Assembly (NCBI GenBank): GCA_003415625.1
Contig: PYIU01000008.1
Coordinates: 1,550,001 to 1,614,000 of the forward strand
DNA: 64,000 nt
DNA from: Aquanectria penicillioides
Lineage: Eukaryota; Ascomycota; Sordariomycetes; Hypocreales; Nectriaceae
Direction: 5' to 3'
Position 1 is the stretch's first letter; each line of letters opens with the position of its first letter. Positions 22,533 through 33,803 of the stretch are shown piece by piece. Under the pieces are notes generated by a model, which saw nothing but the letters and a program-made list of their open reading frames with translations, was not told where the DNA came from and made no database searches. The translations under genes were made by a program, and so were the position numbers.

Positions 22533-22865
22533 TTGATTACCCGTACTTCGGCAATACTCCGATCATGTACACTACTTCGAGGCATGACCCACATGTAAAT
22601 AGAATTATTAATACCCCTCCTCCAGTCACGTTGCAAGACAGCCCCGGATCGCATCCGAAAGAGGCATTACTTAAAAATGGGGGACAAATCCATCACACAT
22701 CACGAATCATCAAGGTCTTTCACGAGAGGAGTTGGAAACTCGAGTGTCATTCATCACGGTATCAATTTCCACAAATCCCTGTCATGACAACAAACGCCGA
22801 GCAACCATGCATAATTTTTTAGTCTTAATGACCAACCCATTAAACCATTTTCAGAAAACCCCTTT
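22533..22865. other. Convergent intergenic stretch between ISA2 and RPL7
   Basis: 333 bp of two facing 3' UTRs. No gene seen. Confidence 0.45.
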
Positions 22866-24357
22866 TTAGTTCATCTGGCGGATGAGACCGTTGATGGCCT
22901 CCTCACGGTTGCCAAGGTCACCACCCTCGATGAAGTGCTTGAACTTGCGGGGGCGGAAACCACCAGTGGGGTTGGAGAGCTTGAAGGGCCAGAGGAAGTT
23001 GGCGGCCTGCTTGAAGTTGGGGCCGACAGTGAAGATCTCGTGGATGAGATCCTCCATACAGACGATGCCGTACTGGCCAAGGGACTCCTCAACAATCGAG
23101 TTGTCGGTAAGAGCGACACGCTGCTTGTTGACCTTGCCGTATCCACGCTTGTAGATGAGCTCCTTGACGGACTTCAGGTTGGGGTAACCGTAGGCGATCC
23201 AGGGCTCGACAACCTTGAGCATCTCAGTGGTGGCCTTGGTGATCTTGATGAAGACACCGTTGTTGATCTGGAGAAGACGGAGAAGCTGGAGGATCTTGCG
23301 GGGCTTGGGGGGCATCTTGTTGATACTGGGAAACAGAGTTAGTTTATGCTCCTTGGCATTGCGTAAGTGTTTGTCACATACCCCTTGATACGGACGACGA
23401 AGATCAGGTTGGCCTCAGCAGGGATGTAGGCAGAGTCCTCGCTCTTGGCAACGCGGGCCAGGCGGATCTTCTCACGCTCAGCATCGCGGTACTCCTTGAC
23501 GTACTTCTCAGCACGCTTGAAGATGACGCCACGCTTCTCCTTGTTGGCCTGGAAGACTGTTAGCTACTGTCTTCGATCTCAGTTTTGACACAAAGTGATT
23601 GATCAGGCATTTGTCAGACCCGAAAGAAGGTTAATTATATCAACAGCATTGACTTTGTCTAGTTGATAGGTATGTTGTGCATCATAATGCCAGGGAAGGA
23701 AATGGGTTCTACTCACAGCCTTCTTCTTCTCAACGGCGGCGGTGCGCTCAGCGCGGGCCTTCTCCTGAGACTTGCGCTTCTTGAGAAGGGTCTCAGGGAC
23801 CAGGATCTGGTCGTTGGTAGGGACACTGGAATCAGATTAGTACGCAGTCCAAATACCACAAGGTGGCATGGAACAGAGCGCCAGTGCGAGAACTGTTGCA
23901 TTGCAGCATTCTCTGCTTTGGCTAACTCGAGAGATAGATTTAATCGGTGAGGCAAGAGATGCCGCAATGGACTGCCCCGAGGGACGCTCTATGGACTGCT
24001 CATCCGACAACACCCCAAACAAGTGAATGTTCAGGAAGATTTGATCGAGGGTGATGACGGCAGGAAGGCATTCTCAACCCCCTTTCGAGCACCCAGACGA
24101 CAATCAATTTAAGAGAGAAAACCATACGGCCTTCATCTCCAACACCCCAAGCAACATCTCTCAATGTTCAGGCTGTGTTCCAAGCCCGAGTCAACGAGGG
24201 AGAGGCCTGAGAAAGATCGAGCTGGCAGGCCAACAATCTCGACGGCGAGATCGCGGCTTATCCAGCGAGAGGACCACGACAATCTGCAAAAGAACTCGAG
24301 ACCGGACGTCCATCCATGTGGAACGCTTCAAGGAGGAAGCACATACGTAGCACCCAT
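22866..24357 (-). CDS. RPL7: 60S ribosomal protein L7 (uL30)
   Basis: Large-subunit ribosomal protein. Four exons: 24347-24357, 23717-23825, 23382-23548, 22866-23325; introns 23826-24346 (521 bp), 23549-23716 (168 bp) and 23326-23381 (56 bp), all GT-AG. Spliced 248 aa, normal for L7. The 11-nt first exon encodes MGA plus two bases, a common arrangement for fungal ribosomal protein genes with a large first intron. Recognisable stretches: [61 protein letters not shown] and the C-terminal GLIRQMN. The second intron hosts a C/D snoRNA. Divergent from RPS14. Confidence 0.95.
23606..23691 (-). ncRNA. Box C/D snoRNA in RPL7 intron 2 (snR39b/snR39-like guide)
   Basis: 86-nt candidate on the host-gene strand. 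A perfect terminal stem GGCATT / AATGCC encloses box C (ATGATGC, one mismatch to RUGAUGA) at the 5' side and box D (CTGA) at the 3' side. Directly upstream of box D lies TCTTTCGGGT; with the first bases of the box it is complementary to AGACCCGAAAGA, a strongly conserved segment of LSU rRNA. By the box D plus five rule the target is the G of CCCGAAAG, which I believe is yeast 25S Gm805 (snR39b), two bases from Am807 (snR39/snR59). Yeast snR39 and snR59 are hosted by RPL7 introns, so the host is conserved. rRNA numbering is from memory. Confidence 0.8.
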
Positions 24358-24673
24358 TTTGTCGGCGACGGCTGTTGTGAAGGGTCGGTTAGTGGTTGTC
24401 GGTCGGTGAAGCTGGTGGTGAGAAAAGAGGGAGGCCAGCCTTTTTCCCAAAAGCTTGGGGGAATTGGATGGACCCACTCGCGAAAAAAAAATTAGCTAGG
24501 GCAGGGCTTTGGTTGCTCGCCCACCACAATTGTTGTGTGAAACTTTCTGCCGCACCCCACCGCCTGACAGCCCACCTCTCCGCCACCAAACTGGTGGCAT
24601 CGCGGAAATCCTTTTGAAGAACCTCATTCTCAACAGCCAAGTGACCGAGTAACCAGACGTCGCCAATTTCAAA
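24358..24673. promoter_or_regulatory. Divergent promoter interval of two ribosomal protein genes
   Basis: 316 bp between the start codons of RPL7 (-) and RPS14 (+), so both promoters and leaders share this interval. GTGGTG/CACCAC-type words and a run of eight or nine A at 24484-24492 are present; no specific factor site can be assigned with confidence. Confidence 0.6.
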
Positions 24674-25359
<686 letters not shown>

Positions 25360-25758
25360 GCTACTCGCTTACTGGGTGGCCTGGGTTGGACAGGAGTTTC
25401 GCTATCTGGTTCCTCTGTGGCGTTGAGAATCACGAGGAGAACGGCTATTGTGCCTGGTCTCCAGTCTACGTTGCTATGCCTAGTCCGGTGTTGGGTTAGG
25501 AAGCTGTAGACAGTTATGAATTCGCCCGAAGAAGGCCCCTGAATCATCCTCCTTGTCAGGTCAATTCTCCCATGTGAGAGCCTTTCGTGATGCCACTTAG
25601 ATGTAGTTCGCGAACAATGAATGATGATGATCAAAACTCAATTATCTACCTCGACCGTCTTTGATATTCTATGTCGTGCCGTAAAGCGATTGTTCAGGGG
25701 TATCCGAACTCCAAGCTCCATATCCATGTGAATGAATATCAATTCTTGCTTCTTGGCT
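25360..25758. other. Convergent intergenic stretch between RPS14 and RAD26
   Basis: About 400 bp of two 3' UTRs; short frames on either strand carry no domain. Confidence 0.45.
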
Positions 25759-28700
25759 CTATTTAACCCCTGGTTTCAAAGACCATATCCCTCGTCCAGA
25801 TCCTCCTGTCTTAGACAAGACGGCAACTCTGTCGAGCGCAGTCTTAAACTCATCGCTTTGTTTTTTACCAGGGCAGTACGGGTTGAAGTGGTCTACAAGC
25901 ATCTTGCTAGGGACGCGTCCCCCGTGTCGATTGATAAATGCTTTGATCATGGCCATGAAGTCCTTTGCCTTTAGGCTTCGATCCGAGCCAGGGGTCCCAG
26001 ATCGAGAGCTATTCCCACTACCGTCATCCAATCCTTGACGATCGGCGAGGTTGCTCATGATTCCCGCTGAGCTTGGGCCTCCGCGGCGACGGTTGGCGCC
26101 TGGCCGGCCTGCTTGCCCAACTTCTCCAGTCCACGTAACCGTCCCGATGGGAACCCGGCGAGCTTCAACGCCCGCCTGGCGGAGGTGTGCTGCTGCTTGA
26201 CGGGCAACTTGGTTTGCCTCGTGTCGGAGTACGCTCATGTCTGCTTTAGGTTTCTGGGGCCCATTGACAATCTGCTCATGATCGTAGGCGCTGTTGACAG
26301 ACTTCGCAAAGATGCCTTCGAGCATACGTCGCTCATCATGGACCGAATTATCCTCTTTGAAGTCCTCCATAGCCGCCACCAGGTTCATTTTTTCAAGTTC
26401 CTTTTTTTCACTATCTCCCATACCTCCTATGGGCTGAAGATTGTGTGCCGCAACTGCTTCAGGCGCAGCCCCGCCTATGGCAACTTCAGCTCCTTTGAAG
26501 ACTTCACTTCTTTGAGCCCCTGCCTCCCCGGCCGGATTAAAGCTGAATAAATCATAAAGATCGGAGAGATCATAAGAGCTACGCTGCTTAGGATCCTTCA
26601 GTACCTTGTTCGTCATGAATTGTTTGAAGATCTGACGGTGGTAGATCTTTTCCTCGATGGTGCCCTCAGTCATTAACCTATAGATCTTGACTGGTTTCTT
26701 CTGGCCTAATCTCCATGCTCTTTCTCGTGCCTGCAGGTCGGTTGATGGGTTCCAATCTGGGTCAAAAATGATAATTCGATCTGCTCCTGTCAGATTAGTT
26801 CCCAGACCACCTGTTCGAGTAGTCATAAGAAAGACATGAATGTTTGGATCTTCGTTGAATCGATCAATCATCGGCTGTCTTTGGTCTACTGGTGTTTCGC
26901 CGTCCATGCGGACATGGGTTATGTTACATTCTCTGATGCACTTCTGAATGATGTTGAGCATTTGCTTTCCTTGAGAAAAGAGAAGCGTTTTGTGCCCATT
27001 TGGAATCATGACCTTCTGTAGCAGATCCTTGGTAAGCTGCAACTTTGCTGAAAGTTTGGGACTGCCATAGTCATATCCAACTTTTTGACCAAGGTTCTTG
27101 TTCAGGAGATCGGGATGGTTACAAATCTTGCGTAGAATGTCAATGCCATAGAGAGATTGTCGACGTCGTGAAAGAATGGCCGACACTTCATCTGATTTGA
27201 GAAACGTTTCATAGGCGCCGCGCTGTCCCTCTGTCAATTTGCAAAAGAGAACCTGCTCAGTCTTCTCAGGAAGATCAGCAGCAACATCAACCTTGAGACG
27301 CTGGAGCAAGTATTGACTGATGGTCTCCTTCAAGGCTTCTGCGCACTTCTCTGCTGTCATGACTTGCAGATTAGAAGCATTGGCATAACCACCCTGGCGA
27401 ATGGGAATCTCAAATTGTGTCCTGAAATTCACCAATGTGCCCAATCTCATAGGGTAGATGAAATCAAACAGGGACCAGAGCTCTGTAAGATTGTTCTGAA
27501 CAGGTGTTCCTGAAAGAATGACTCTGTTCGGCGTGTTAAGTTCCTTGCAAGTGACGGTGATTTCTGCATTAGGATTACGAATCTTGTGTCCCTCGTCCAG
27601 AACGGCGTAGTCCCACTGGATAGGCAATAACTCCTCGGCGTATGTTTGAAGGCCAGTATATGTCGTAACCAAGACGTGCCCATTCTTGACAACACCATTG
27701 ACGATCTTTCTCGCGGCATTTTTTGACTTGCTGGCCACTGGTTGGTAATGATCAAGATCGTAGTCGTCCTCAAATTTAGGGTTCATCATTCCACTTCCTG
27801 AAGAGTGCAAAATGGAGACGCGAAGTGGAGGCCACCAACGATGGAATTCGCTGACCCATTGTCGAAGTAGGGTAGCGGGTGCCACCACTATAACTGGGCG
27901 ACGAAGCTTCTTGCTGTAATGCAGCGCAGCAATGAATGCAATCAGTTGCACAGTTTTGCCCAGCCCCATTTCGTCACCGATGATACCGCCTACACTCTGC
28001 TTATACAGTTCAGCAAGCCATTGGACACCAGTTTTTTGGTAGCCAAATAGAGATGGGTGGATATCGCCAGGCAATTTTAGATCGTCACTAAATGAGTAAT
28101 CTGGAAAGTCTGGCGCAGTCTTAACCCACTCATCTTCTTCCTCGTCGCTTTCTTTTGTCTCCGGAGAAGCAATATTTTGCCGGCGGGCTCGTCTTGCGCG
28201 ACTCCGTCGACCGATCCAATCCTTCAACCTTCGTTTATAAAAGGCTTCGTTTCCGTCATCTATTTTGCTGAGATCAATCGCCTCGTCATTAGTAGCTTTT
28301 TCTTTGGCCTTGTTCTTGCGGCGGACTTCACGAATAAGGTCATCTTCATTCCCTTGCTGCCAAACAACGTGGTCAGACTCCGACTCAGATGTGACCTCGG
28401 GTTCAAAATCAGAAGATGGAGATTCTTCCGCTTCAACACGTCTCTTTTTCCTCGGCCGAAGTGAGAATTCGCTCTCAACGGCAGCAACGGCAGGCTCAGG
28501 GGTTGCCTTCAATTCGACCTCATCGACAAATCCAGGTCGTCGAAGCTGTTGATGAGAAGTAGGACCTTCAGCATCGCCCTCCAATTGGCCTGCGGCAGCC
28601 TCTTCCTCCGCATCTAGAATAGTATCGGCAAGCTGCCCTTCAATACCAGCTGGTCGCGGTCCGCCAATCTTAGCAAAGGGCGTAATTTTGCCGGTTCGGA

Positions 28701-29226
28701 TAAGATATTCACGATGGCTCTCGCCAGGTAGCCTCTTTGACTTGGACTGCTTGCTGTCCTCAAGAGGGTTTTCTTGATGTCGTTTATCAATGCGAGCCTG
28801 AAAATCGGAAACATCATTGCTGATTTGGTCGATTTCAGCCTGTAACTTCGCAATCTCCCTTTGAACATTTCGAGCTTGATATGGATTTCCAGAAACTCGC
28901 TCCAGCCTTTTTTCCTCTTTGTCCAGTTGGAGTTGAAGCCGATGCTTGGATGCCTGTAATTTGTCGATTCGATTCTGGTCTTTCTTATCTTCTGCTTCCA
29001 TCAACGCAGCGTTTGCTTGGATTGTAATGTCTCTTTCCAGATCATTTTGATCTCTGACCGTTCCAGTCAAATTTCTCAGTGCATCCTCTTCGTCTAAGCC
29101 AGCAATCTCAGGGGCACCCTCATTGCCATTTTGAGCAGATCCTTGCTGTGCCGCCGCAACCATTCGGTCCAATAAGATAGCGCGGCTTTCTGCCCGGTTT
29201 TCCGGGTTCTCCTCTTCAGATGTCAT
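25759..29226 (-). CDS. RAD26: SNF2-family DNA repair ATPase Rad26/Rhp26 (CSB/ERCC6 homologue)
   Basis: ATPase of transcription-coupled nucleotide excision repair, acting on stalled RNA polymerase II in the nucleus. Intronless, 1155 aa. N-terminal charged coiled-coil region (about 60-150, ...DKEEKRLERVSGNPYQARN...), basic segments RPRKKRRVEAEE and RRSRARRARRQ, then the SNF2 motor: motif I GDEMGLGKT, motif II DEGH (followed by KIRNP), motif III ILSGTPVQNNLTELWSLFDF, and the second lobe with LFSQGKQML, RMDGETPVDQR and the Arg-finger motif QARERAWRLGQKKPV. The C terminus has a winged-helix-like end (GRVPSKMLVDHFNPYCPG). The domain order and the surrounding residues fit Rad26/CSB rather than Swi2, Ino80 or Rad54. 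Confidence 0.93.
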   Translation of the reverse strand: MTSEEENPENRAESRAILLDRMVAAAQQGSAQNGNEGAPEIAGLDEEDALRNLTGTVRDQNDLERDITIQANAALMEAEDKKDQNRIDKLQASKHRLQLQLDKEEKRLERVSGNPYQARNVQREIAKLQAEIDQISNDVSDFQARIDKRHQENPLEDSKQSKSKRLPGESHREYLIRTGKITPFAKIGGPRPAGIEGQLADTILDAEEEAAAGQLEGDAEGPTSHQQLRRPGFVDEVELKATPEPAVAAVESEFSLRPRKKRRVEAEESPSSDFEPEVTSESESDHVVWQQGNEDDLIREVRRKNKAKEKATNDEAIDLSKIDDGNEAFYKRRLKDWIGRRSRARRARRQNIASPETKESDEEEDEWVKTAPDFPDYSFSDDLKLPGDIHPSLFGYQKTGVQWLAELYKQSVGGIIGDEMGLGKTVQLIAFIAALHYSKKLRRPVIVVAPATLLRQWVSEFHRWWPPLRVSILHSSGSGMMNPKFEDDYDLDHYQPVASKSKNAARKIVNGVVKNGHVLVTTYTGLQTYAEELLPIQWDYAVLDEGHKIRNPNAEITVTCKELNTPNRVILSGTPVQNNLTELWSLFDFIYPMRLGTLVNFRTQFEIPIRQGGYANASNLQVMTAEKCAEALKETISQYLLQRLKVDVAADLPEKTEQVLFCKLTEGQRGAYETFLKSDEVSAILSRRRQSLYGIDILRKICNHPDLLNKNLGQKVGYDYGSPKLSAKLQLTKDLLQKVMIPNGHKTLLFSQGKQMLNIIQKCIRECNITHVRMDGETPVDQRQPMIDRFNEDPNIHVFLMTTRTGGLGTNLTGADRIIIFDPDWNPSTDLQARERAWRLGQKKPVKIYRLMTEGTIEEKIYHRQIFKQFMTNKVLKDPKQRSSYDLSDLYDLFSFNPAGEAGAQRSEVFKGAEVAIGGAAPEAVAAHNLQPIGGMGDSEKKELEKMNLVAAMEDFKEDNSVHDERRMLEGIFAKSVNSAYDHEQIVNGPQKPKADMSVLRHEANQVARQAAAHLRQAGVEARRVPIGTVTWTGEVGQAGRPGANRRRGGPSSAGIMSNLADRQGLDDGSGNSSRSGTPGSDRSLKAKDFMAMIKAFINRHGGRVPSKMLVDHFNPYCPGKKQSDEFKTALDRVAVLSKTGGSGRGIWSLKPGVK

Positions 29227-30151
29227 GATGTGATATTTTTTTTAGGGGGTTGCTTAGGGCGGAGCGTGACGGCAAGGGGAACTGAGAATATCCCTAAGGG
29301 AGATTTATATGATGAAAATCCAAAGGAGGGTGACTGGCAGTGAGCCTCCAAAGGCGTAGATCGCTTCGGACTTGAATCAGCCTCTATTCGTTTCCATCGG
29401 CGATTCCTTCAAATGTGACAAGGGATGACCAAGAGAGGCAGAAACCACCTCCTCTAGCGAGCGTGAATGGTGAGTGAATCGCAGGCACTTTCCCAAGCGC
29501 TTTTTCTTTCCTTGCCCTCGAAACCCAAGTCAACGGTTCGAGAGGCACTTTGCGCGGCAATTAGGCATCCTTAAATTAGTAATTTCGGACTATGTACCCG
29601 CAGGATGGTGGGAAAAGATGAAGTTGGAGAAATTGCCGTCGCTGCGATGACGCATGGAAAGTGAGAGAGCCTAGCATTATCAACGGCGTGCTGAGGTGAA
29701 CAGGCCCGTGCTCTAATTGGTGTGTGCAAGGATTTTCTAGGCACCAGGGATGCATCGCCACATTTTACCTCAGAGAAGTCACTAGACGCCCCACTGCTGT
29801 GGCCAGTAATCACTCCTCAGCCACACCTCAATATATCCCTGGATCAACCTCGCTTCAACTTCATTTCGACAACTCAGCCTTGAAATACCCCTTTTGAGTC
29901 TTCATGGGTTCTGTCGAAACCTCTTGCATACATTTGTTTATTCAAAGGCATTTTTTCCTTCGCTTCCTCGCTTCATCAGTGCATCATTGGCATCATCCCG
30001 CTAGAAGCCGGTTTCTCTGCTCTACTTAGCCTCCAGATCATATCATCCGTTCACTCAAGATAGCATCTCAGCCTCCCGTCTCCTCATTGTCAGTCTTAAA
30101 TGGTATCTCTTCAAGACAATATCAGTGCTTTTCAAAATACTCTCGTCAATA
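29227..30151. promoter_or_regulatory. Divergent interval between RAD26 and the ketopantoate reductase gene
   Basis: 925 bp with no supported gene. CT-rich and T-rich patches near 29930-30110 probably belong to the reductase leader. Confidence 0.45.
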
Positions 30152-31512
30152 ATGAGACTAGTTTCATCAATAACCAACAGCCCTCGCTTCCTTTATTCAC
30201 TTCCCCGCTACTCTTCATCGACTTCATGGACGAAGACAAGAATGTACTCGCAACGACCTGAGTGGCTCGAAACCGTCTTCAGAGACTCTGACCCTCTCCC
30301 AAAGCTATATGCATGGACCTCCTCAAACCTTGGATTCTCAAGTGATCGAATACCAAAGACTGATGATGACCTCGAACACCGCATCTTTGTCCTTGGAGTC
30401 GGGAACCTTGGTCGGTTGTTCGCAGCCAGCCTATCAAAGGCCCCGGACTCTCCCCCGGTAACCCTTGTAGTCCACAGGAAGGCTCTTTTAGAGCAGTGGG
30501 AAGCCGGCGAAGGCATCGAGATTCTCCGTTCAGGCATCCTTGAAGCGAACAAGAACTTTGACATGGAGTGGTGGACAGAGTCTCAACCAGATCAGGGCCC
30601 TGTCCGCGAGGTCGCAAATGGAAGAAAGGTCCGGAACCTAGTCATCACAACCAAGGCTACCGCAGCGTTGCCACAGGTTGATAGACTCCGAGGCTATCTT
30701 GATAAAACGAGCACGGTCGCGTTTGTCCAAAATGGTATGTCCAAACTCTGGCCACCACATGGACCAGCCTATATATCGCATCGCTACTGTGTTAACGATG
30801 CGCCCAATTTCCTTGCCTGTGTTACTACACATGGGGTTACATCCCAAGGAATCTTCAAAAGCCTCCATGCCTCAAAGGCAGATGTAGCTATCGGCACAGT
30901 GCTCCCTAATCCATCTTCGATCGATGCAGTCAAACACTTGACGAAGCAGATTGTTGACGCACCTCACCTTGATGGAAAGTCAGTTTCACGCGCTGAGCTT
31001 TGGGTGCTTCAGCTAGAAAAGTTGGTCGTGAACTCCATCATCAACCCATTGACTGCAATTTTAGGATGCAAGAACGGGGCGCTATTCGCAAAATCAGATG
31101 GTGTTCTCGCCAGGGTGATTGACCAACTATTGGCCGAAACAAGCCAGATCCTCCAACTTCTCGTCACCCATGAAAGCAGTGCAGAGATTATCAAAGAGTC
31201 GCCTTCGACAAATGGCTCTGGGGTACCTCTCGATACATCTCCTCAAGCCCTGTATGCCAGGTTCTCGGAGCCGCACCTAAAGGAGATGGTGTACCGTGTG
31301 GGGCACAAAGTGCGGGAAACACCAGCTCAATGCTACAGGATGTCCGCGCCGGCCGATCAACTGAGATCAGGGACTTCAACGGCTGGCTCATCGAGACTGC
31401 AGCCTTCCTTGATCCGAGCTTGGACGTCACGGGGCATCTCAAGTTGGTTGACCTGGTCGAGGCGGGCAGAACCCTGCACGTCGATCAGCTCGGAACTCAT
31501 TTCGACAGCTGA
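30152..31512 (+). CDS. 2-dehydropantoate 2-reductase (ketopantoate reductase) family protein, one-base frameshift near the end
   Basis: NADPH-dependent reductase of the ApbA/PanE fold; canonical members make pantoate for coenzyme A. Intronless. N terminus MRLVSSITNSPRFLYSLPRY is Ser/Arg-rich, compatible with a mitochondrial presequence. Nucleotide-binding GVGNLG (residues 82-87 lie in VLGVGNLGR), catalytic-Lys motif LEKLVVNSIINPLTAI, and the C-terminal helical domain. At 31317-31319 the run AAA should be AAAA: with one more A the protein continues ...VRENTSSMLQDVRAGRSTEI..., the conserved family end, to a stop at 31510-31512 (453 aa). Without it the frame continues to 31531 with unrelated residues. 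The long N terminus and divergent residues fit the fungal paralogue group better than a primary PanE; physiological substrate uncertain. Confidence 0.85.
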
Positions 31513-32465
31513 GGCGAATTATCCTGATTAGGAACACAGCAAGGCCTTTTTGGATGGAGAGCAGAACTTCTGCTCGGCATCGTCATGCATGGGTCATCCC
31601 TTCCCCGAAACAATCTAGTTGGCTAGGCCGCGGCCGGTCTAGTTCTTCGGAACGTTCACGACACCCACCAACTCCATCCGCGAATATCTACAGGGCTGTA
31701 TACGCATCAAGGGGGGTATCCTCCACTCCCCAGAATTTAACCTATATTATACCCCCAAGGGTCATTTGCCGTGAGTGGCGTGGTTATTTTCTTTGTCGAT
31801 ATGTGCCAGGATTACCAGTGGTAATAACACCTTCAGATATAGGTCCATAAGACGGCAATTATCACAGCGCTAGTCACCGCAACTAGGCGTCTACCAACCA
31901 AGTGGCATGTTTGTTTCGGGCCTGGTAGCCCTTTAACTGCGTGAGAAATGGGAATGGTGCCCATATTCCCAGACCAACGTCGCATTGCATCAACAACTAA
32001 GCACAGGCTTTGGCCGGATCGCGAGGCCGCTCTGTCCAGGAGGCGAGCCGATGCAACCCCGAGCCCCCAACCATTATAGCCCCCTGTGAAAGTCTCATCC
32101 GCGTTACAAAGCCATGACGAAGCATTGGTTTCCTTCGGCTCCGTTGAGGTTGCAGTGGAAACATCTGGGGTGTCGCAGTACAGATCAAGGCCCAGGCAGA
32201 TCGGGGCCCGAGGCCTCGAGGGCCACGGTCATTCTGCTTAGCGAATGCGGCTCGGAGATTTCTCTCTGTGTTTTGGCGATTGTGTTTCCTGCCCTGGGAT
32301 GTTTCCCGTTTCGCGTTTCCCAAACGGCCCTGTCAAACCCCCAACCTCCATATTTTCAAGACTGGTTCGAGCAGACAGGGTGAGCCAAAACAACCGCCCG
32401 CAACCAGCATCATCGCATCGTCGACCGCTCTCCCGCTGGCAGGGACAGGGGCACAAGAAGCAAAT

Positions 32466-32483
32466 CCCCCCCCCCCCCCCCCC
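32466..32483. repeat. C18 homopolymer
   Basis: Eighteen C residues followed by CCCTTCTC-type pyrimidine repeats to about 32525. Confidence 0.85.
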
Positions 32484-33083
32484 TTCCCCTTCTCCCTCCC
32501 CTTCTCCCTCCCCTTCCCTTCTCCGCCCAAAAGAATGCCCCCATCAAAACATCACTCGCCTATTCCGGACAACCGCCGTCGTCCCTCGTGCGCTTCCATC
32601 GCGTGCGCTTAACCGCCGCCAGCGGTGCCGTTTCAGCCATTTAGTCCCTCACCGCAACCACGTCACCATGAAACATGACACTCACCGGCGAATCGTCTTC
32701 TTTCCATTACTTCCGGGTCTCTGGTTGCAAGGGCCCCGTCCCCTTGGCGCCCAACTCGCCTGCGGTGCGATGTGACGAGAGCTGCGGGCCACGGCTATGG
32801 GGGAAACCGGACAGGTGGGGGGGAGGGGGGCGAGAGAGCTTCGTCCCAACCTAGGCAGAGCCGGTGGTTGCACCGGTAGCGTCCGCGTCCCTCTTCGGAA
32901 CCGTGAGGATGACGGGATCGGGACTCATCCAAGTGGATGAAGTTGTGGCTGGTGAGGTCGGTCTAGTTTCCCACTTACCAACCGTCGACTAGGTCAGGTA
33001 CGCCGTCGACGTGTCATGGGCGAACCGTAACAAGCATGCCGACTGGACAAGATCTATCCAACCCAGGTGGCGCGCCGTATCGT

Positions 33084-33116
33084 ACCGCACCGCACCGCAC
33101 CGCACCGCACTGCACT
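33084..33116. repeat. (ACCGC) pentanucleotide repeat
   Basis: About six units, the last ones imperfect, followed by GTACC-rich words up to about 33160. Confidence 0.85.
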
Positions 33117-33780
33117 ACACTTCTGTACCCGTACCGTACCCGGTACCGTACCGTAGCGATGGACCCAGTCGAACCAGAACGCCATGGAACCCCGTGGACC
33201 GTGCCAGCTCCTCAAGCCTCATCATCATTTCGCGGCCCGTTTGCGCCGGAACTTTGCTTTGGTACAGGCCTGGTATACGCACCACCGGCCGCCGGTCAAG
33301 TCACCATGGTCATTGCCCAAGGCGACGTGGCAAGGGGGCCCGCCCGCCTGCCCTATATCATCATGATCTATGGCCACCTATATCCCACCAAAGTATCGCC
33401 ATCGCGTGGAACCGGGGGTGTCGAACGCGGTCGCGAGGTTGCGACGCGAGCACTTTTTTTTTCTCACCGAGAACCGATAAGCAGGTGGGCAGGATCTCGT
33501 GAGGCTTGGAAATTCGTTCAGGGGCTAGCTAGGTGGTTGGATTCGGCCGATACCACAAACCAAGATGGAGAATTACGACATTCGCGAGATAGCAGCGCGG
33601 CAAAAGGGCCTTCTAGGAGGAGAAACATGGTATGATTCAATAACTATCAGACAAAGAGAGCCCTCACAGGCACCCACAAGTATCATGTTCCCCATAATCT
33701 AGCGCTTCCTTCATTCCCTGGCTCCATCCCCAATGGTATCCCCAGAAACGCCTGGCATTTCTCGCATCATCGCACGCGCA

Positions 33781-33803
33781 CCCCCCCCCCCCCCCCCCCC
33801 CCC
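33781..33803. repeat. C23 homopolymer
   Basis: Twenty-three uninterrupted C residues; true length is uncertain given the other signs of homopolymer miscalling. Confidence 0.85.

Noticed and set aside
23826..24346. A second snoRNA in the long first intron of RPL7
   Set aside because: Found only weak box-like words (GGATGAG) and a repeated GCAGTCCAT; no stem with correctly placed box D.
27447..27773. Minus-strand frame inside RAD26 in another phase
   Set aside because: Shadow of the RAD26 helicase region.
33036..33635. 199-codon plus-strand frame
   Set aside because: Runs through the ACCGC repeat (RTAPHRTAPH...) with no recognisable family.
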